Shown here: positions 1 to 13,015 of the stretch, piece after piece
Layout of the letters: every line of letters starts with the position of its first letter
Position numbering within the stretch: the first letter of the stretch is position 1
Assembly: GCA_023205875.1 (NCBI GenBank)
Contig: CP060756.1
Span: forward strand, 434,001-498,000
Length of the DNA stretch: 64,000 nucleotides
From: Chloropicon primus
Lineage: Eukaryota; Chlorophyta; Chloropicophyceae; Chloropicales; Chloropicaceae
Direction: 5' to 3'
Notes under the pieces: model-generated
The model's database searches: none
Told to the model about the DNA's origin: nothing
Seen by the model: only the letters and a program-made list of their open reading frames with translations
Made by a program: the position numbers and the translations under genes

Positions 1-800
1 TTGTTCCCGCTGTCCTTCAGGTACTGGTGCTGCATCACGCTGTGGAGGTCCTGGTCCTTGGTCATCCTGCCCGAGTACCCTTTCCCTTTCGAGGGGTCGA
101 TGGCGATGTTGCCGATCCAAGAGTCCTGGTTGGAAGAGTTCCCGGTGCCGCTCATCACCTCGAACAGGTCCTTCCTCGCCGTCCTCTGCTCCGGGCCAGG
201 CGTCGGCTTCTTGCCCTTGGTGGGACAAATCTGAATGTTTCCTATCCAACCGTCGTCCTCGACTTTGGTCCCCCTTTCCATCTTGATCCAAGACTTGTCC
301 CCGGGCTGCGTCGAGGTGGCACAGGTCTTCCCCTTGGACGGGTCGATGAGCTCGTTGCCGATCCAGCCGTCCGTAGCACCCGCCTCGCTGCCCTGAAGCA
401 CGCCAAAGAGGTTCTTGCGGTCGGTGAGGTGCGAAGGCGCGGGCCTGTTCGCGGCTACACCAGGACCAGCCCCAGGAATGAGTCTCCTCCCCGAGGGCTT
501 CTTCACCTCTGCCCTGTCCTTCCCGCCCGAGGCGGCGTTCGGCTGAAGCAGCTCCAGCGTCCCTCTCCCGTGGCGCTCGTTGATGGCGTTCCACCTCCCG
601 TCGTTGTGCCTCGCCTTGTTCACTTCACCCGTACGGTTGTGGTTGTTTATGCCAGCCAAGTCGGTCAAGAACGGCCCAGAGGTCGAGAGCCTTCTCACCA
701 CGTTCGTCCCGTCCTTCTTGACGGTCTGATAACTTCTGCTCCCATAGTCGTCGCGATAATTCGACACGAGCTCCCCCCAACTCTCAGGTTCTTTGGCCAT
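1..800 (-). CDS. Unrecognised protein with WIGN repeats (3' end outside window)
   Basis: An open frame runs from an ATG at 800 leftwards off the window edge: 266 codons with no stop. I do not recognise the family. The visible protein is polar and Gly/Lys-rich. It carries three copies of a short motif, (D/S)WIGN followed by two or three residues and then (D/C)P(S/T)KGK, at about residues 145-158, 184-197 and 227-240. Two copies are preceded by RKNLFGV or RKDLFEV. Such spaced repeats suggest a structural or microtubule-associated protein, which is only a guess. It is divergent from the giant coiled-coil gene, with about 0.7 kb between the two starts. The plus-strand frames across this stretch look like shadows of it. 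Confidence 0.6.
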   Translation of the reverse strand, partial: MAKEPESWGELVSNYRDDYGSRSYQTVKKDGTNVVRRLSTSGPFLTDLAGINNHNRTGEVNKARHNDGRWNAINERHGRGTLELLQPNAASGGKDRAEVKKPSGRRLIPGAGPGVAANRPAPSHLTDRKNLFGVLQGSEAGATDGWIGNELIDPSKGKTCATSTQPGDKSWIKMERGTKVEDDGWIGNIQICPTKGKKPTPGPEQRTARKDLFEVMSGTGNSSNQDSWIGNIAIDPSKGKGYSGRMTKDQDLHSVMQHQYLKDSGN

Positions 801-1523
801 CTCGTACGCTCCCACACAACTTTTCCTGTCCTCCAACGGATTCGTTCACCAAACCCAAAACAACCCAGGAACAAACAAAAAAAAAGGAGCAAACACACGC
901 AGCGCGCGCAGGCAGGTTCCCAGATGAGACGGACCTCACGACCAACGGATGGTCTCTCTGCCGTGTCCTTGCTTTCGTTTCCAGCAACCGGTGCGCAACC
1001 AAGTCAAACCTCTCTCTCTCTCTCTCTGTCTCTTTTCCGTTGGCCAGGCATACATACATGCGTACCAATCTTTGTCGTACACGAATTCTTGACATTTTAT
1101 TTGAGCGGGAAACAGCAGAGCGACGAGCGAGCGAGGGAGCGAGGAGATTGAGATTGAGTGGAGGGGATCCGGCGCGATTGGTGGGTCCGTCCGCCTCGGA
1201 GAAGGTTGGAGGCTTGAAGCGTTACGATACCTTGCCCTTGCCCCTTACCTTACCTTTCGTCTCGTTTTCGTTGGCACGCAAACGTAAACGAGTACTGCAA
1301 GGCTAGGGTCTTTGCCACAGTGCACGACGGTCTGAGGAGAGGTGGAGCAAGCAAGCAGAGAGGGAAGGAGTGTGGTGTGTGTATGTGTGTGCGTGCGTGC
1401 GTTTGGATGGTTCGATTGTTTTGTGGGAATGATGGATGTCGGTTCACAGGAAGGAGGGGATAGGATTGAGGTGACGAGGTGTTGCACTGGGAGCACAAGG
1501 TAGAAGAAAGACTGCATACAGAA
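801..1523. other. Divergent intergenic region
   Basis: No convincing gene. It holds the promoters and 5' leaders of the WIGN-repeat gene (minus) and the giant coiled-coil gene (plus), with a short (CT)n tract near 1012-1028 and GT-rich sequence near 1375-1402. No canonical TATA box stands out. Confidence 0.5.
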
Positions 1524-4500
1524 ATGATTGACGTGAATCCTTCTGACTTGGCCATCAGAAACGCCAAGGTTGGCGAGACCTACGTCTTGCTGTGCAGCTT
1601 GAAGAACGACACAGAGCTTGTCTTGGACTGCAAAGTCCAATGTTCACAAGCTTGCTCGGAACGGTGGGCCGTGACCCCCAAAAGCTTTCGGCTGAAACCG
1701 AGGCAGACTCAAAGCTTGGAGCTGAAGATGACGATGAAGCAGCTGCCTTCGACGTCCTCAAGGAGGGCCCTGGCGTCCGGGGGGCTGAAGGACGTCTTCT
1801 ATCTGAAAACCCAGTACTTCGAGCAACGCTTTCACTGTTTGGTCTTCGGGGAGAGCAAATGCAAGGTGAAGGGAAAGGCGGTCGCCGCCGAAGATGCTCA
1901 GGCTGGGAGGTCCAAGAGAGAGACGGCAGCATGGGATGCCCGATCGCATTCGGCTGTGGACGTCGAGGTCGGGCTGCACCGCCTCGGAAGCAGGATCACT
2001 GACCTGGAAGCTCGGGAGCAAGCTCTGCAAGTTCTCGTCTCTCAGCTAGAAAAGCTCGTGAAGGACAAGGACGAGGTGATAAGCATGATGCAGAGTCACC
2101 TGCAGATGTCAAAGAGGGGTGACCTGGGTGGAGATGACCCCTCCGTCTCGGCGGGGGTGCCGACTGGTGAAGTTGGGGAGGTGAGCGGTTGTCAACTGAA
2201 GGACGAAAAGGCACAGGAAATTGCAACAATCCTGGGCTCCAACGCGCAGCTGCGAAACAAGGTCAACGAATTGTCCCTGCTCGTGGAAGAGAAGGAGAAC
2301 GAGCTCAGCATCACTCAGGAGGCTCTCAAAGCGATAAGCGCAGACGAGCCCAAGGTGCACGCCCTCGTCAAGGCCGCGGTCGAAAAGGAGCGCGCTGTGC
2401 ACGAGTCCAGGAACAGGAAGGTCGTCGAGATGTTCTCTGTCAAGGACGCTCAGATAGTTCATCTGCAAGACAGGCTAGACGAGGCAGAAGCAATCAACGC
2501 CGAGAAGAGCGATTTGATCGCAGAATTCAAGAGTCAACTCCAATCGACCGAGATGAAGGTCATGGAAGTGCTCGGGGAGAACCAAGTCCTGCAGAAGGAA
2601 AATTACCGCCTCAAGACAGAGAACATCACACTGAGCCAGTTGAAGCCAGCGAATGCAAACAGAAGTCTTGAGGACCAGTTGGTCAAAACCAAAGAGATGA
2701 ATCAGAGGCTCAATTCGAAGCTGAGGGAGAAGGAAGCCCTTGAGGAATTCTCAAGCGTGAAGAATCAGTCCCTCTCGGAGTCCGTCCACGAGCTCGAACA
2801 GTCTCTCGCCAGTGTCATTGCAAGCAACGCAGAAAAGATCAGGAGCAAGGATGTAGAGATCTCGCTTCTGACGAAAAGAATTGATCACAGTGATGCTTTG
2901 CTCAATGTTCAGAGGAACAGGGAAGGCTCGCAGCAAGGGGGCGGGCAGGGGGCGGCGCAGCAGGGCCATCCATGGCAGGGTGATGGGAAAGCCAGTACCA
3001 CGGCGGAGCCAAGCAACCTTGAAATGATGCTTGAGCTGAAGCAGGAGGAGGTCGCGCAGTTAAAGGTGAAGGTGAAAAAACTGGAGAATCTCCACGAGAA
3101 GGCGAAACAGACCGCCGTGGAAAGCGAAAGCAAGCTCAAGGAGTTGCACCAGAGAAGCAAGAGCGTGGTCTCATTGCAGAGATCTCGGAATGAGGTGAAG
3201 GAGCTGAAAGCGAAGTTGCAAGCTTTATCCAGGGATAGCAAGCTCAAGCTGGAGCAGAAGGAGGGCCTTTTGAAGGTGGAGAGGGCGAAAAGCAAGGGGC
3301 TCGTGCAAGAATTGGTCAATGAAAAGGAGAGGTCTGCCAAAGCGACGAAAGCTTTCTCTGGCGACGAAGAAAGGGAATCCATGGAGAGGCAGGTGGAGGC
3401 CGCCACCACATCACTGAAGGAGTGCCAAAACTCCCTCCAGGTGGTTCACGCCAAGTTCGTCAACAGCGAAAAAGAGAAGAGGCAGATCGAAACAAGCCAC
3501 AAGAACGAGAAGGAGAAAATCACGAGGAGTCTCCTGCACGCAGAGCAAAAGGTGAGAATGGCAGAGCTGCTGCAGCAGCAGAAGATCAACAATCTCGAGA
3601 GCACGATTCGTACTCTCTCTGGGAGAAGTGTCGAGCACAAAGAGCTTGCAGGAGCGAGGGCCGAGGTCGTGAGTCTCAGCAGAGACTTGCAGGCTCTGCA
3701 GGCCGAGAATGGGTTCCTGGGCAAGCAGATGGGCGTGAGCGAAGAAAAGCTTCGTGTGGCTCAGGTTGAGTTGCAAGAGCATCTCGCTTATGGGGATCTG
3801 AAAGAGTTCAAAGACGTTTATGGGAAGTACATCAGCGAAAGTGTAGTCATCGTAGAGCTCTCCAACAGACTGCAGGAGATGGAAAGGGAAGTCATGCGTG
3901 CCAAGAAAGGAGGAGTCCCAGCAGGTGAAGCTGGCACTTTGGAGAACGATGCCTTGCCTCAAGGCGCTTTGTCGCGCCCTCGAGAGACGCTGTCGAGGGG
4001 AACGATGACAACGGCTTTCGAAGATAGTGCAGAAGGAGCAATAGCCGCAGAGTCAAGCGTTGTCAGCCTTCAAGTCAAATTGAATGATCTTGCGTCTTAC
4101 GCAACAAAGCTGACAGAGCAGCTTCTCAGCAAAGAGAAAGAGTTGGCGGCAATCAAGGACGATCTCGCCCTTGTGAGGTCAACGAGGGATTCAGACCTGC
4201 AAGACTGGGAAGTCCCTCTGCCAGACCAATTCATCCCAGTCGACAAGTTAGAGGACGTGAGGCGCAGCAATAGGGACATGGAGACTCAGCTGCATCAGAT
4301 GGAAGAGAAGCTTTCCGCTATGAGAGCCAAGGGCATTGAAGGAGAAGAGCACATGAAGCGCGAGAACGGGAGGCTTTCCAAGAAATTGGAAGACTCGAGG
4401 AATGCCGAGATGGAAACGAGGAGACAGCTGACAGAAAAATCTTGCAGCCTGGACGAAAAGTCAGTTCAGTTGAAAATATTGAAGGAAGCCCTGAGTGCCT

Positions 4501-7500
4501 TGAAGTTAGGATATGTGAGCAATCCTTGCGACGAGGACCACATCCTATTGGTAGCCAAAGTGGCTTCAGCTGATGCGAAAGACATCGCTCACCAACGGCA
4601 CGTGGAGTACCTCATCTCAGAGTTAGATTTGAGGTCGCAAGTGATCCACGAAACCCAAGGGGAGCTGCACGTGCTGAGGGAGGACATAGAAAGGGTGCGG
4701 GTGGAAGCAAATGCGCGGAGGGAGGAGAACAAGGTGATCGCACAGCGGCTGAAGGTTGCAACGTCTGAGCTCAAGCAATACCACGATGAGAACATCGTGC
4801 TGGAGAGTAAATTGGAATTCAACAAGGAGAAGTACGCCAAGCTGAGGATGGAGCTTGACGTCGAGAAGCAGGTTGTGCTCAATCAGAGAAAGAGGCATTT
4901 CGAACTCATCGCAGCTGAACGGAGATCCATCGTGGAAGAGATGGAAAGGTTCAACGTCGAGCACTGCAATATTTGTGAAAGTTCCAGGCAAGTCACAAGG
5001 TTTATTATGGACTACGACGACGCTGTCAGTGTTCTGATCGCTGGCGCAAGGCCGGGGAGCGAGGGGATCGATATGGAGAAGCTCCAGCCATGCGTATCGA
5101 GTTTGAAATACCTCGGGTTGGAGGCATCTAAGCTGTTCGCCTCGAGCCAGACGAGCCTCCACGTGCTCTCAACCGAGACTGAGATACTGAGGTCCAGAGT
5201 CAAGGACTTGGAGCTAAAGAATGAGTGCTTGGCGGACAAGCTTGCCCTCTCGGACAGCATGAATGTTCTGCTCACGCAATCGCATCACTCTAGAAGTAAG
5301 ATCGCGTACCTAGTGACGAGCGAGAGCGGCCAGCGCAGGCAAGAGAGGATCAGCAGACTCAATTCAGAGCTGGACCAGGCGCAGATACAGGTGCTGAAGG
5401 AGCACAAGAGCAAGTGCCAGAGCCTCATTAAGGGCAAGCTGCTTGAGCAGAAGTACTTGCAGTTGAAGTGTGAGGTGCAGAGCATGAAAGCCCAGAAAGA
5501 GGTGGACGCTCCGCTGCCAGAGGCTCTTGGGGCGGACCTCTCTTCTCTCGGGGGCCCAGATCGTGGAGCCTCCGATGCCGGCGCCATTGCACAGACACTG
5601 AAGTTCAAACTCATGGAGAGCCACCTGATCCAGAAGGTCCAGGTGTCAAACAAGCAGGCCGAAAAGGCACGTGCAGAACTGAAAGAGCTTGCAAGGTCCT
5701 TCAAAGATCTCGCAGATAAAGTCAGCCAACACGTGTCCAAACAAGATGCCACGACAGACAAAGTCCTTGAGTCTCAAATTAGTGTGCAGGCCGAGCTGAC
5801 TTTGAGGAACAAGGAAAATTTCGAGCTCACGCAGAAATTGAAACACCTGTCTATTGAGGCAAACCTCCAGAAGAACGAGACGCTACTTGCGAACAGGAAG
5901 GTCGACATGGTTGAGTCAAGCTTCAGGGACTCTCTCAAGGTGCTTGATGCCGCTTTGGCTGAGCAGAGAAAGGAGCAGCAAGAAGTCCTAGGTTCCATCA
6001 TCGAGGAGGCTCGCTCGGAGGTTTCGATGACATTCCACTCTATTCTTGAGATGGTCAAGAGCTCACGGGAAACCACAAAGGCGAGCAAGGATTTGATCAT
6101 GGAAGATTTCAAGCAGATAAAGGGCTCCGCAAAAGACCACTCGATCCAAGCGCTTGCAAATTTGTCCTATCTTGACATCAATGGCATCCCTGTCGTGAAG
6201 GTCTCTGACTTGAGGGACATGAAGCTGCAAAAGAAGCTCCTCGAGCAAGAGAATGACAAACTCCTGAGCAGACTCGAGAGAAAGGAAAAGGAGGTTCTTG
6301 AGCTCACGGAGGACGTGGAGAGCCAAAAGCTAGCGTTGAGGGACTTGAGCAACACCTTCTCCAAGTCCGCGTTCAAGAAGATGCACTCGAGCGGAATGCT
6401 GAAGAGCACAATTTCGACCCTGAACAAGAAGCTGGTCGAGAGCAAATTGGTACAGGCTGACATGCAAAGGAAGCTGAAGATCTCTGCTCGCGCAGAGCTA
6501 GAGCTGAGGCAGCTGCTTCACTCCAGGGAGCAGAGGCTGACGACGCTGAACACAGAGATTCGGGCGTACAACCAGGCCCTGGACTCCATTCAAAAGTTTG
6601 CGGCCAAGGAGAAGAACCTCGAGTTCAAGCGAATCTTGCGGGACGTTGTCTTGAATTTGAGCACGATGAAGTCGACAGATCACGCCATTTCGGGCGTGGA
6701 AACAGGCCCCCGCGGGGACTACAAGGTGGATGCCCGAGTGGGAGTGTTTTCAGGAATGCGGATACAGATTGCGGAGAAGAACGCGAGGGTAAGTCACTTG
6801 GAGCAGAAACTTTCCGAGTACCTGGCGAGCACTCCCATCAAGCAAGAGGCTCAGCCGGACGAGGGATTGGACAAAAACATGCTCAGAGAAGTTTCCAAGT
6901 TCAACGAAGTGCTGAAAGAAACGATCAGCGGTGCCATCTCAAAAATTGTTGGCAAAGCTGGCGGCTCTGACCAGGAGCAATTGAGCTTGGACGGAGCTGT
7001 AGAAATTCTGCTTGACAGGGTGAAGCACGCGGAGCTGATGCTGGGCAGATCGCAAGCGAAAGTGAAAGCTCTCCGCGGAAAGGTGAAGGGCGCAAAGACG
7101 GAAGATGCGAATGCCTCACTGCAAAATGCGGTCAAGGGCCTCTCGGATAAATGCAGGGCCCTGGTCATGGAGAAGGCTGACCTCAAACTGGAGAGGGACA
7201 GATTGCTTGAGAGGCTGAACGCTTTGAAATCGTCGGCGAGCAAAAAGGCGGCCGAGACCAGCAAGCGGGGTGCTTCCAAGCCACGGAGAGTTTTGATGAA
7301 GAAACCAATTCGTGTCCTCGCGAGCGAGAAAGTTGAATTGAAAGACTCCTCCTCTCAGCCAGAAGACGAGCCGGAAGGCGGCATCGAGTCACAGTTTGAG
7401 CAAGTTCATTCCTTTGCTGACATGATTGATGTCCACCTCGCGGCAATTCACGATTTTGTTGTCAAGTCCCTCAACGATGACCCGGTGGTGCCAAGTGAAG

Positions 7501-10500
7501 CCGCGAACATTGACGAAGACTTTTCGAGCATCGGGTCACTGGTTTGTGTCATCAAGGACACCCTCAAGATACTCGCTTCAGAGGTATCGGACGGCCAGAC
7601 AGGCAAGCTTCCCGCGAAACTTGGTTCCAAGGTTGTTGGCCAAGAGCAGCCAATGAAGAAGGGGCACAAAGAAAGCGAGTGGGAATCCAAGTACTCGTCT
7701 TTGAAGGAAGCGTATTCGACGTACAGAAAGAGCAGCAAGATCGAAATGAATGCGTTGAAGGAAAAGAATATGAACGCGTCTGCTCAAGTCATTGAAGCGG
7801 CGAAGGATAAGGTGACCATGCAGGCAGAATTGCGCGACATGCAGAGGATGGTCGAAAAGGGCATCCTTGAAGTCGAGTCTCGGCAGAAGTCACGGAGTAA
7901 CTTGGCCCTGAAATTGACTGAGAGGGAGGCCCAGCTCCGCATCGCGAAGAGCAAGGCTAGAATGAGTGAGGACCAGGCGCAAGCGCGCATCGCTGAGCTC
8001 GAGAAGGACCTGAAGGCAACCGCCGGGACGATCACAGATGAGCGGGAGGAGAGAGCAAAAGTTCTGGTGATTTTGAGAAAAGCCGTGAATGACTTGAAGA
8101 CCCAGCTGCACATCGAATTTGACTTGAGGAACCAGCTTTATGCGATGGAACTGGAGAAGGAGACTGCCGTGAACTCCTACGAGAACAAGGAGAATCAACT
8201 TAATTCGGAATTGAAGGACCGCCAGGCGACTGAAATCAGAGTGAAGGAGCTTGAGGACAACCTCGTGATGGAGAGGCAGCAGTCTCACAACCTCAAAGTC
8301 AAGTACGAGTACATGAGGGAAGGCTTGAAGCAGTTGGAGATCAGGTTCAACGCCGCGGACAAGCACAGAGTGATTCTGGAGCGCACCGTTCAGCTCAAGC
8401 TGAACGAGTCGGAGAAGATCGCGGACAGCCTTTCGGTTGTTGACTTTGGCAAAGCGCCGATGATGATTTTGCTCGAGGTGCAAGAGATCGAGAAGCTCAT
8501 CAACAAGATGTCCCTTGAGATTCAAAAGGCCCAGAAGCAGAAGGAGGTCTCTTCGGACAAGTGGAAGTTCACCGCCCAGCTCGCTCGCTTCAAGAGGGTG
8601 ATCACAGATTGGAAGAAGGGCGAGGAAGCCAGGATGAAGAAGAAGATATCAGAGCTCAAAGCAGACTTGGCTCGAGCCCAGAACCAAAACATGGATCTGG
8701 CTCAGTGCTCGGAAAAGGCAGCTGACACGATTGGTAACTTGCAGGGCATTGTTTCCAGACTTGAAAGAGAGAAGGGCTTGTGTCAAAGTCTCTCGACGAC
8801 GTCAAGGAGATGTATTCAGTGGAGATGACCAGGCTGAGAATTCAGACAAAGACGGAAGCGATGCGCGAGCAGCAACATGTAGTGGGTGCGCTGAACGCAA
8901 GCATCTCAGAGACAGAGCAGGAGCTCGAGGACATGAAGGGAGAGCTCAAAGCCTTGAAGGGCATCGTCAAGGTTGATGCGAAGAAGATTATCGCAGAGTT
9001 CCATGAAATCAGCGAAGGGTCCAAGAGGGAAATCCTTGGCATGATGAGGTCGCTGGAGAGGCTCATTCCAGGACTGAAGACGAAGATGAAAGGAGCAAAG
9101 CTCCCTGAAGCTTCGAGGGCGCCTGCAGAGAAACGGGCGGTGTCCGGATCGGACTTTACCTCAGAAGTGATCCAAGAGATCCAGGACTTGGAAGGAGAAG
9201 AGGCCAAGAGCAACTTGGAATTGAAGCTCAGGCTGCAGTGCCAGCTGACGAAGAAGACCGAGAGGAGGGTGGTCCAGCTGAAGTCAGAAATTCAAGTGCT
9301 TACGAAAGAGCTGGAGCTGCAGCGCAGAAAGTACGAGGGTTACCCTTCAAGGGAAGATCTGGAGCAGAGGCAGAGAGCCTTCGACGACTGCAAGAAGTCC
9401 CTCAAAGATAGCAAGGCCCTGTGCACCATTCGGCTGAAAGAGATCAAGACTCTCAAGGAAGAGCTTGTGGACCTTAGAAGCAACTCAGCCAAGGCGAAGC
9501 TGAAGGAAGTGACGGAGAGGGTCGAGAACCTTCAAAGAAGATTGAAGGACTCGGCGTTGTCCATGCAGAGGAAGGACGTCATCATCAACGACCTCAGGCA
9601 GAGCGTTAGAGACTTGCAGGAGCAGGACCTCACCGAGAAATGGAACAAGACAGAGGCCAAGAACAAGCAGCTCTCCCTGGTAGTTCAAAGGCAGAGCGTT
9701 GCCATCAGGGAGCTTCGCACAAACGCCAGTCAAGCTTCGAAGAGCCTCGAGTCCGTTATGGTCAAGGAGAAATCTGAGAAGAAGTCGGATTTGCAGAAGA
9801 AGTTCAGGAGCGACATCAGGAGGAAGGACACAATCATCGCGCAGATGGGCAAGAACCTCGGCCAGCTCGAAGAGGAGCTCGCCGCCTCCGCGTCAACGAT
9901 CGAGGAGGCCAGCAAGAGGGAAGCTTTCGGCAGGAAAGCCGCGGAGCACGATTGGATTGCATTCAAAACGTTCATGAAGAATGCCATCTCGGCCGTGGAG
10001 AAAATGTCGAAGATTGTCGTCAAGAGCTCCAACGAGATGCGGGGCGTGGTGAAGACGGTGGCCAAGGCAGAGAAATTTCAAAAGATGGAGTCCTCCGCCA
10101 GGAACATAGCCCAGCTCGTTGAGATGTCCACCGCGGAAGTTGAGGACATTATGCAAGCCCAGGACGTCCAGTCCAAGGAGGAGAACTTGGAGACTTATCT
10201 CATCAACCTGTTTGGCGACATGAACAAGTCGATCGAGAGCATCCACCGTTCCAACATCGCAAAGAGCAAGGAGAAGTTCGTGGCCTCTTGGGACCCCTCG
10301 GTCTTGCTGTCCGTGGCAGAAATCCTGGAGAAGGATTTCATCCACGTTCGGCACCTGGTGTCCTCCTCCATGAAGGTCCTCCCTGAAGTGATCGTCGACC
10401 TGCCGAAAAGGAAAGCGCCAGGGACAGCACGGAAAAAATCAAAGAAGGGAAGCGCGGGAAAGGAGCCGCGCAGTTCCACCTCGAGCGCCGCAGGCACCCC

Positions 10501-10567
10501 AGGCAGGAGCGAGAGGGACATGCTGATGGAAGAGCTGGAGATTTTGGCAAAGCGGGTCAAGAAGTGA
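1524..10567 (+). CDS. Giant coiled-coil protein with N-terminal MSP/PapD-like domain (apparent frame break near 8780)
   Basis: The first ATG of the frame is at 1524; an upstream in-frame GTG at 1479 is not a credible start. Residues 1 to about 105 look like an immunoglobulin-like MSP/PapD domain (IDVNPSDL ... LKPRQTQSLEL). From about residue 150 onward nearly everything is heptad-rich coiled coil. The first frame stops at 8828. The coil continues in the -1 frame, open from 8765 to the stop at 10567, giving about 3,010 residues in total. The C-terminus is Lys/Ser-rich and basic. Giant coiled coils of this kind act at centrosomes, basal bodies, Golgi or cilia, but no specific family is recognised. 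The break may be a lost base, a sequencing error or an unrecognised short intron. Both sides are equally coil-like, so one gene is likelier than two. Confidence 0.75.
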
Positions 10568-10741
10568 AGCGAAGGGGGGCGGGCCAATGTAAAAACAAAC
10601 AGATTCGTAAAACAGACTGTATAACAATAATAGTGATAAAGACTGATGCCATAATGGATGGTGGGAGTCTGAGAGAAAATACTTTCTGTTCTTCGACTCC
10701 CCCCCCCTCGAGGTCGCGGGATAACCAAAGGTCGCGCTCGC

Positions 10742-11563
10742 TCACCCGACCATCTTCTTCCTCTTTCCGACCTGGGCCACGAAACCTTGCTTCATGGTGG
10801 ACACCGAACGCCTGGCACCGCAGTGCTGGCAACTCAGCACGTAAAGCCTCGTGGTGTTGTCCTTGTCAAGAAGGGTGTCCGGGGACTTGCAAGCGTGGCA
10901 CAGGACGTACTCGTTCACGTACCTCCTCAGCACACCCTCGAAAGCCTTTGGCAGGAACCTTCCCTTCACGATGAGCCTCTGCTGCCCGTCGAGGGATCCG
11001 CTGGTTCCCAACTCTCCCATCATATAGTTCAAGACGTGGTCTGGCTGGCGGTGCATGGCCTTGCAAAGCTCCATGAAGTTGACGAAGACCGTCTTCTTGG
11101 TTCCCTCACGAAGAACCTGGGGGGGCTTCATGACCGTCCTGCGCTTCTCACCCGTGAGCTCTGGGTTGAACTTCCTAAGTATTCCGAAGACCCTGTCAAG
11201 GAGCTCCTCGTACGTGTAGTCACGGTCGCTCCCGTCCCAAGGCAAGCCGCTCCCCGTCGCAGAAGCCGAAGCGGAAGCCTCCGCGTTCTCCAACTCCTCC
11301 TTGAGCGCGGCGCTGTCCTCCTCAGTCCTCACCTTCTTCTTCTTCTTCTTCTTCTTCTTCTTCAAGCTCAGGTCGAAGTCCGCCTCGAAGTTCGCTTCCT
11401 CCTCCCCGCCGGCGCCGGCCTCCGCGTCGCCCGCCTCCTCGCCTCCGTCCTCCGCGTCCTCCTCCTTCACCTTCTTCTTCTTCTTCTTCTTCTTCTTCTC
11501 GCCGAACACGGAAGACGATATCAAGAGGTCTTCCACCTTCTCCTCAAGCTCCTCGGCCGTCAT
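10742..11563 (-). CDS. EIF2S2: Translation initiation factor eIF2 subunit beta
   Basis: Predicted 273 residues. eIF2-beta is the subunit of the eIF2-GTP-tRNAiMet ternary complex that contacts eIF5 and eIF2B. The N-terminal third holds two polylysine blocks of nine or ten lysines each, the K-boxes that bind eIF5 and eIF2B-epsilon; land and animal homologues usually have three. The core has the typical [16 protein letters not shown] and [16 protein letters not shown] segments. The C-terminal C2-C2 zinc finger is intact (CHAC ... CQHC). The start is set at MTAEELEEK (11563); the frame stays open upstream but gives unlikely sequence. Its 3' end converges on the coiled-coil gene about 170 bp away. 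Confidence 0.95.
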   Translation of the reverse strand: MTAEELEEKVEDLLISSSVFGEKKKKKKKKKVKEEDAEDGGEEAGDAEAGAGGEEEANFEADFDLSLKKKKKKKKKKVRTEEDSAALKEELENAEASASASATGSGLPWDGSDRDYTYEELLDRVFGILRKFNPELTGEKRRTVMKPPQVLREGTKKTVFVNFMELCKAMHRQPDHVLNYMMGELGTSGSLDGQQRLIVKGRFLPKAFEGVLRRYVNEYVLCHACKSPDTLLDKDNTTRLYVLSCQHCGARRSVSTMKQGFVAQVGKRKKMVG

Positions 11564-11824
11564 GACGATAAACACACAAACAAACACGCACACACGATAG
11601 GATGTGATCGATAGCCCTCCTCCGCTCACAAACCCTCCCTCCCTTTCTACCTTCTCTTCGCCCTTCGCCGTCAATTCACTTTTCCGCCAGAGACGTCACA
11701 CAAAACCAAGGGAATGGCTCTTCACTTCATCACGCCGTTCCCCTCTCCACCACCACCACCACCATCGTGTGTGAGCGTGCGTGCGACTTTGTTCAATTCG
11801 ATTGCAAATAATATTAAATTAGCT

Positions 11825-11858
11825 CTCCTTTCCTTTCCTTTCCTTTCCTTTCCTTTCC
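11825..11858. repeat. (CCTTT)n microsatellite
   Basis: About six tandem CCTTT units just downstream (on the minus strand) of the cysteine synthase stop codon, in the 297-bp gap before the eIF2-beta start. Confidence 0.85.
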
Positions 11859-11860
11859 CC

Positions 11861-13015
11861 TTAGGGTTGGAAGGGCACGAGGTCGTCGCGAGGAACGAAG
11901 ATCTCCCTCCCGCACTGGTCCGTAATTTTCACTCTGTTGTTCACCTTCATGCCCTCGCACTCGGACTTGATGTCCTGGAAGAGCGCGGTCGACAAGTACC
12001 TCTCCCCAAAGCTTGGGATGACCACGACGATGAGCTTGCCGTCGTACTCCGGCAGCTTTCCCAGGTCCACGGCCGCTTGCACGGCCGCGCCCGAGGAGAT
12101 TCCGGTCAGCAGGCCCTCCTCCCTCGCCAGCCTCGCGGCCATGGCGATCGCCGCGTCGCTGCTCACCTTCTTCACCTCGTCGATGAGGCTGGTGTCCAAG
12201 ATCTCCGGCACGAAGCCGGCTCCGATGCCTTGGATCTTGTGCGGTCCCGGGCTCCCGCCGGACAGGACGGGACTCTCCGAGGGCTCCACGGCGACGACCC
12301 TCAAGCCGCTCTTCTGGGACTTCAGGTACCGGGCGCAGCCCGTGACGGTTCCCCCGGTGCCCACGCCGGACACGAAGGCGTCCACGGTCCCGGCCGTGTC
12401 CCGCCAGATCTCGGGGCCGGTGGTCCTCACGTGGATGTCCACGTTCGCGGGGTTCTCAAACTGCTGCAGCATGAACGCGTTCTCGGTCTCCTTCGCGATG
12501 TCCTCCGCCTTTCCCACTGCGCCCGCCATGCCCTTGGCCGGGTCCGTGAGCACCACGCCCGCCCCGAAAGCCCGGAGCATGACCCTTCGCTCCATGCTCA
12601 TGGAAGCCGGCATGGTCAGGATCAGCTCGTAACCCTTTGCCGCCGCGACCATGGCCAAGCCCACGCCCGTGTTCCCGCTCGTGGGCTCCACCAGAGTCGT
12701 CCTCCCGGGCTCGATCAGGCCCTTGGACTCCGCGTCCTCTATCATGTTCAAACCGATGCGGTCCTTCACGCTGCAGCAGGGCTCCATGCTCTCCAGCTTG
12801 GCAGCGATTCGGGCTCCGCACCCCTTGGAGACGGCGTTCAGGTACACCAAAGGCGTGGAGCCGACGAGATCCGTCACGCTTCCCCTCACCTTGTCGAGGT
12901 GGCCGAAATCGCTTTCGACCCGGCGGCCCTCCGCACGGCACTGGAGGCGACGACCCCCGACCCTCCCCCTCGTGGCGTTCAGCCCACCGCCCCGACAAAA
13001 TCCCCTCGCCACCAT
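11861..13015 (-). CDS. O-acetylserine (thiol)lyase / cysteine synthase, probably plastidial
   Basis: Predicted 384 residues. PLP enzyme joining O-acetylserine and sulfide to give cysteine. The PLP lysine lies in CSVKDRIG (K84) and the substrate loop PTSGNTG follows at 111-117. The glycine-rich phosphate loop GTGGT and the late GISSGA motif are present. The first 35 or so residues are Arg/Gly-rich without acidic residues, fitting a chloroplast transit peptide, so the ATG at 13015 was chosen. The frame is open far upstream, but that sequence is repetitive and not protein-like. The C-terminal 30 residues extend slightly beyond bacterial CysK. It is divergent from COPB2. Confidence 0.95.
   Translation of the reverse strand: MVARGFCRGGGLNATRGRVGGRRLQCRAEGRRVESDFGHLDKVRGSVTDLVGSTPLVYLNAVSKGCGARIAAKLESMEPCCSVKDRIGLNMIEDAESKGLIEPGRTTLVEPTSGNTGVGLAMVAAAKGYELILTMPASMSMERRVMLRAFGAGVVLTDPAKGMAGAVGKAEDIAKETENAFMLQQFENPANVDIHVRTTGPEIWRDTAGTVDAFVSGVGTGGTVTGCARYLKSQKSGLRVVAVEPSESPVLSGGSPGPHKIQGIGAGFVPEILDTSLIDEVKKVSSDAAIAMAARLAREEGLLTGISSGAAVQAAVDLGKLPEYDGKLIVVVIPSFGERYLSTALFQDIKSECEGMKVNNRVKITDQCGREIFVPRDDLVPFQP

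Noticed and set aside
27-1151. 374-codon plus-strand frame at the left edge
   Set aside because: Pro/Arg-rich low-complexity shadow; the opposite strand carries a frame with repeated conserved-looking motifs.
8734-8774. A 41-nt intron restoring the coiled-coil frame
   Set aside because: All supported introns here are 105 nt or longer; a lost base is simpler.
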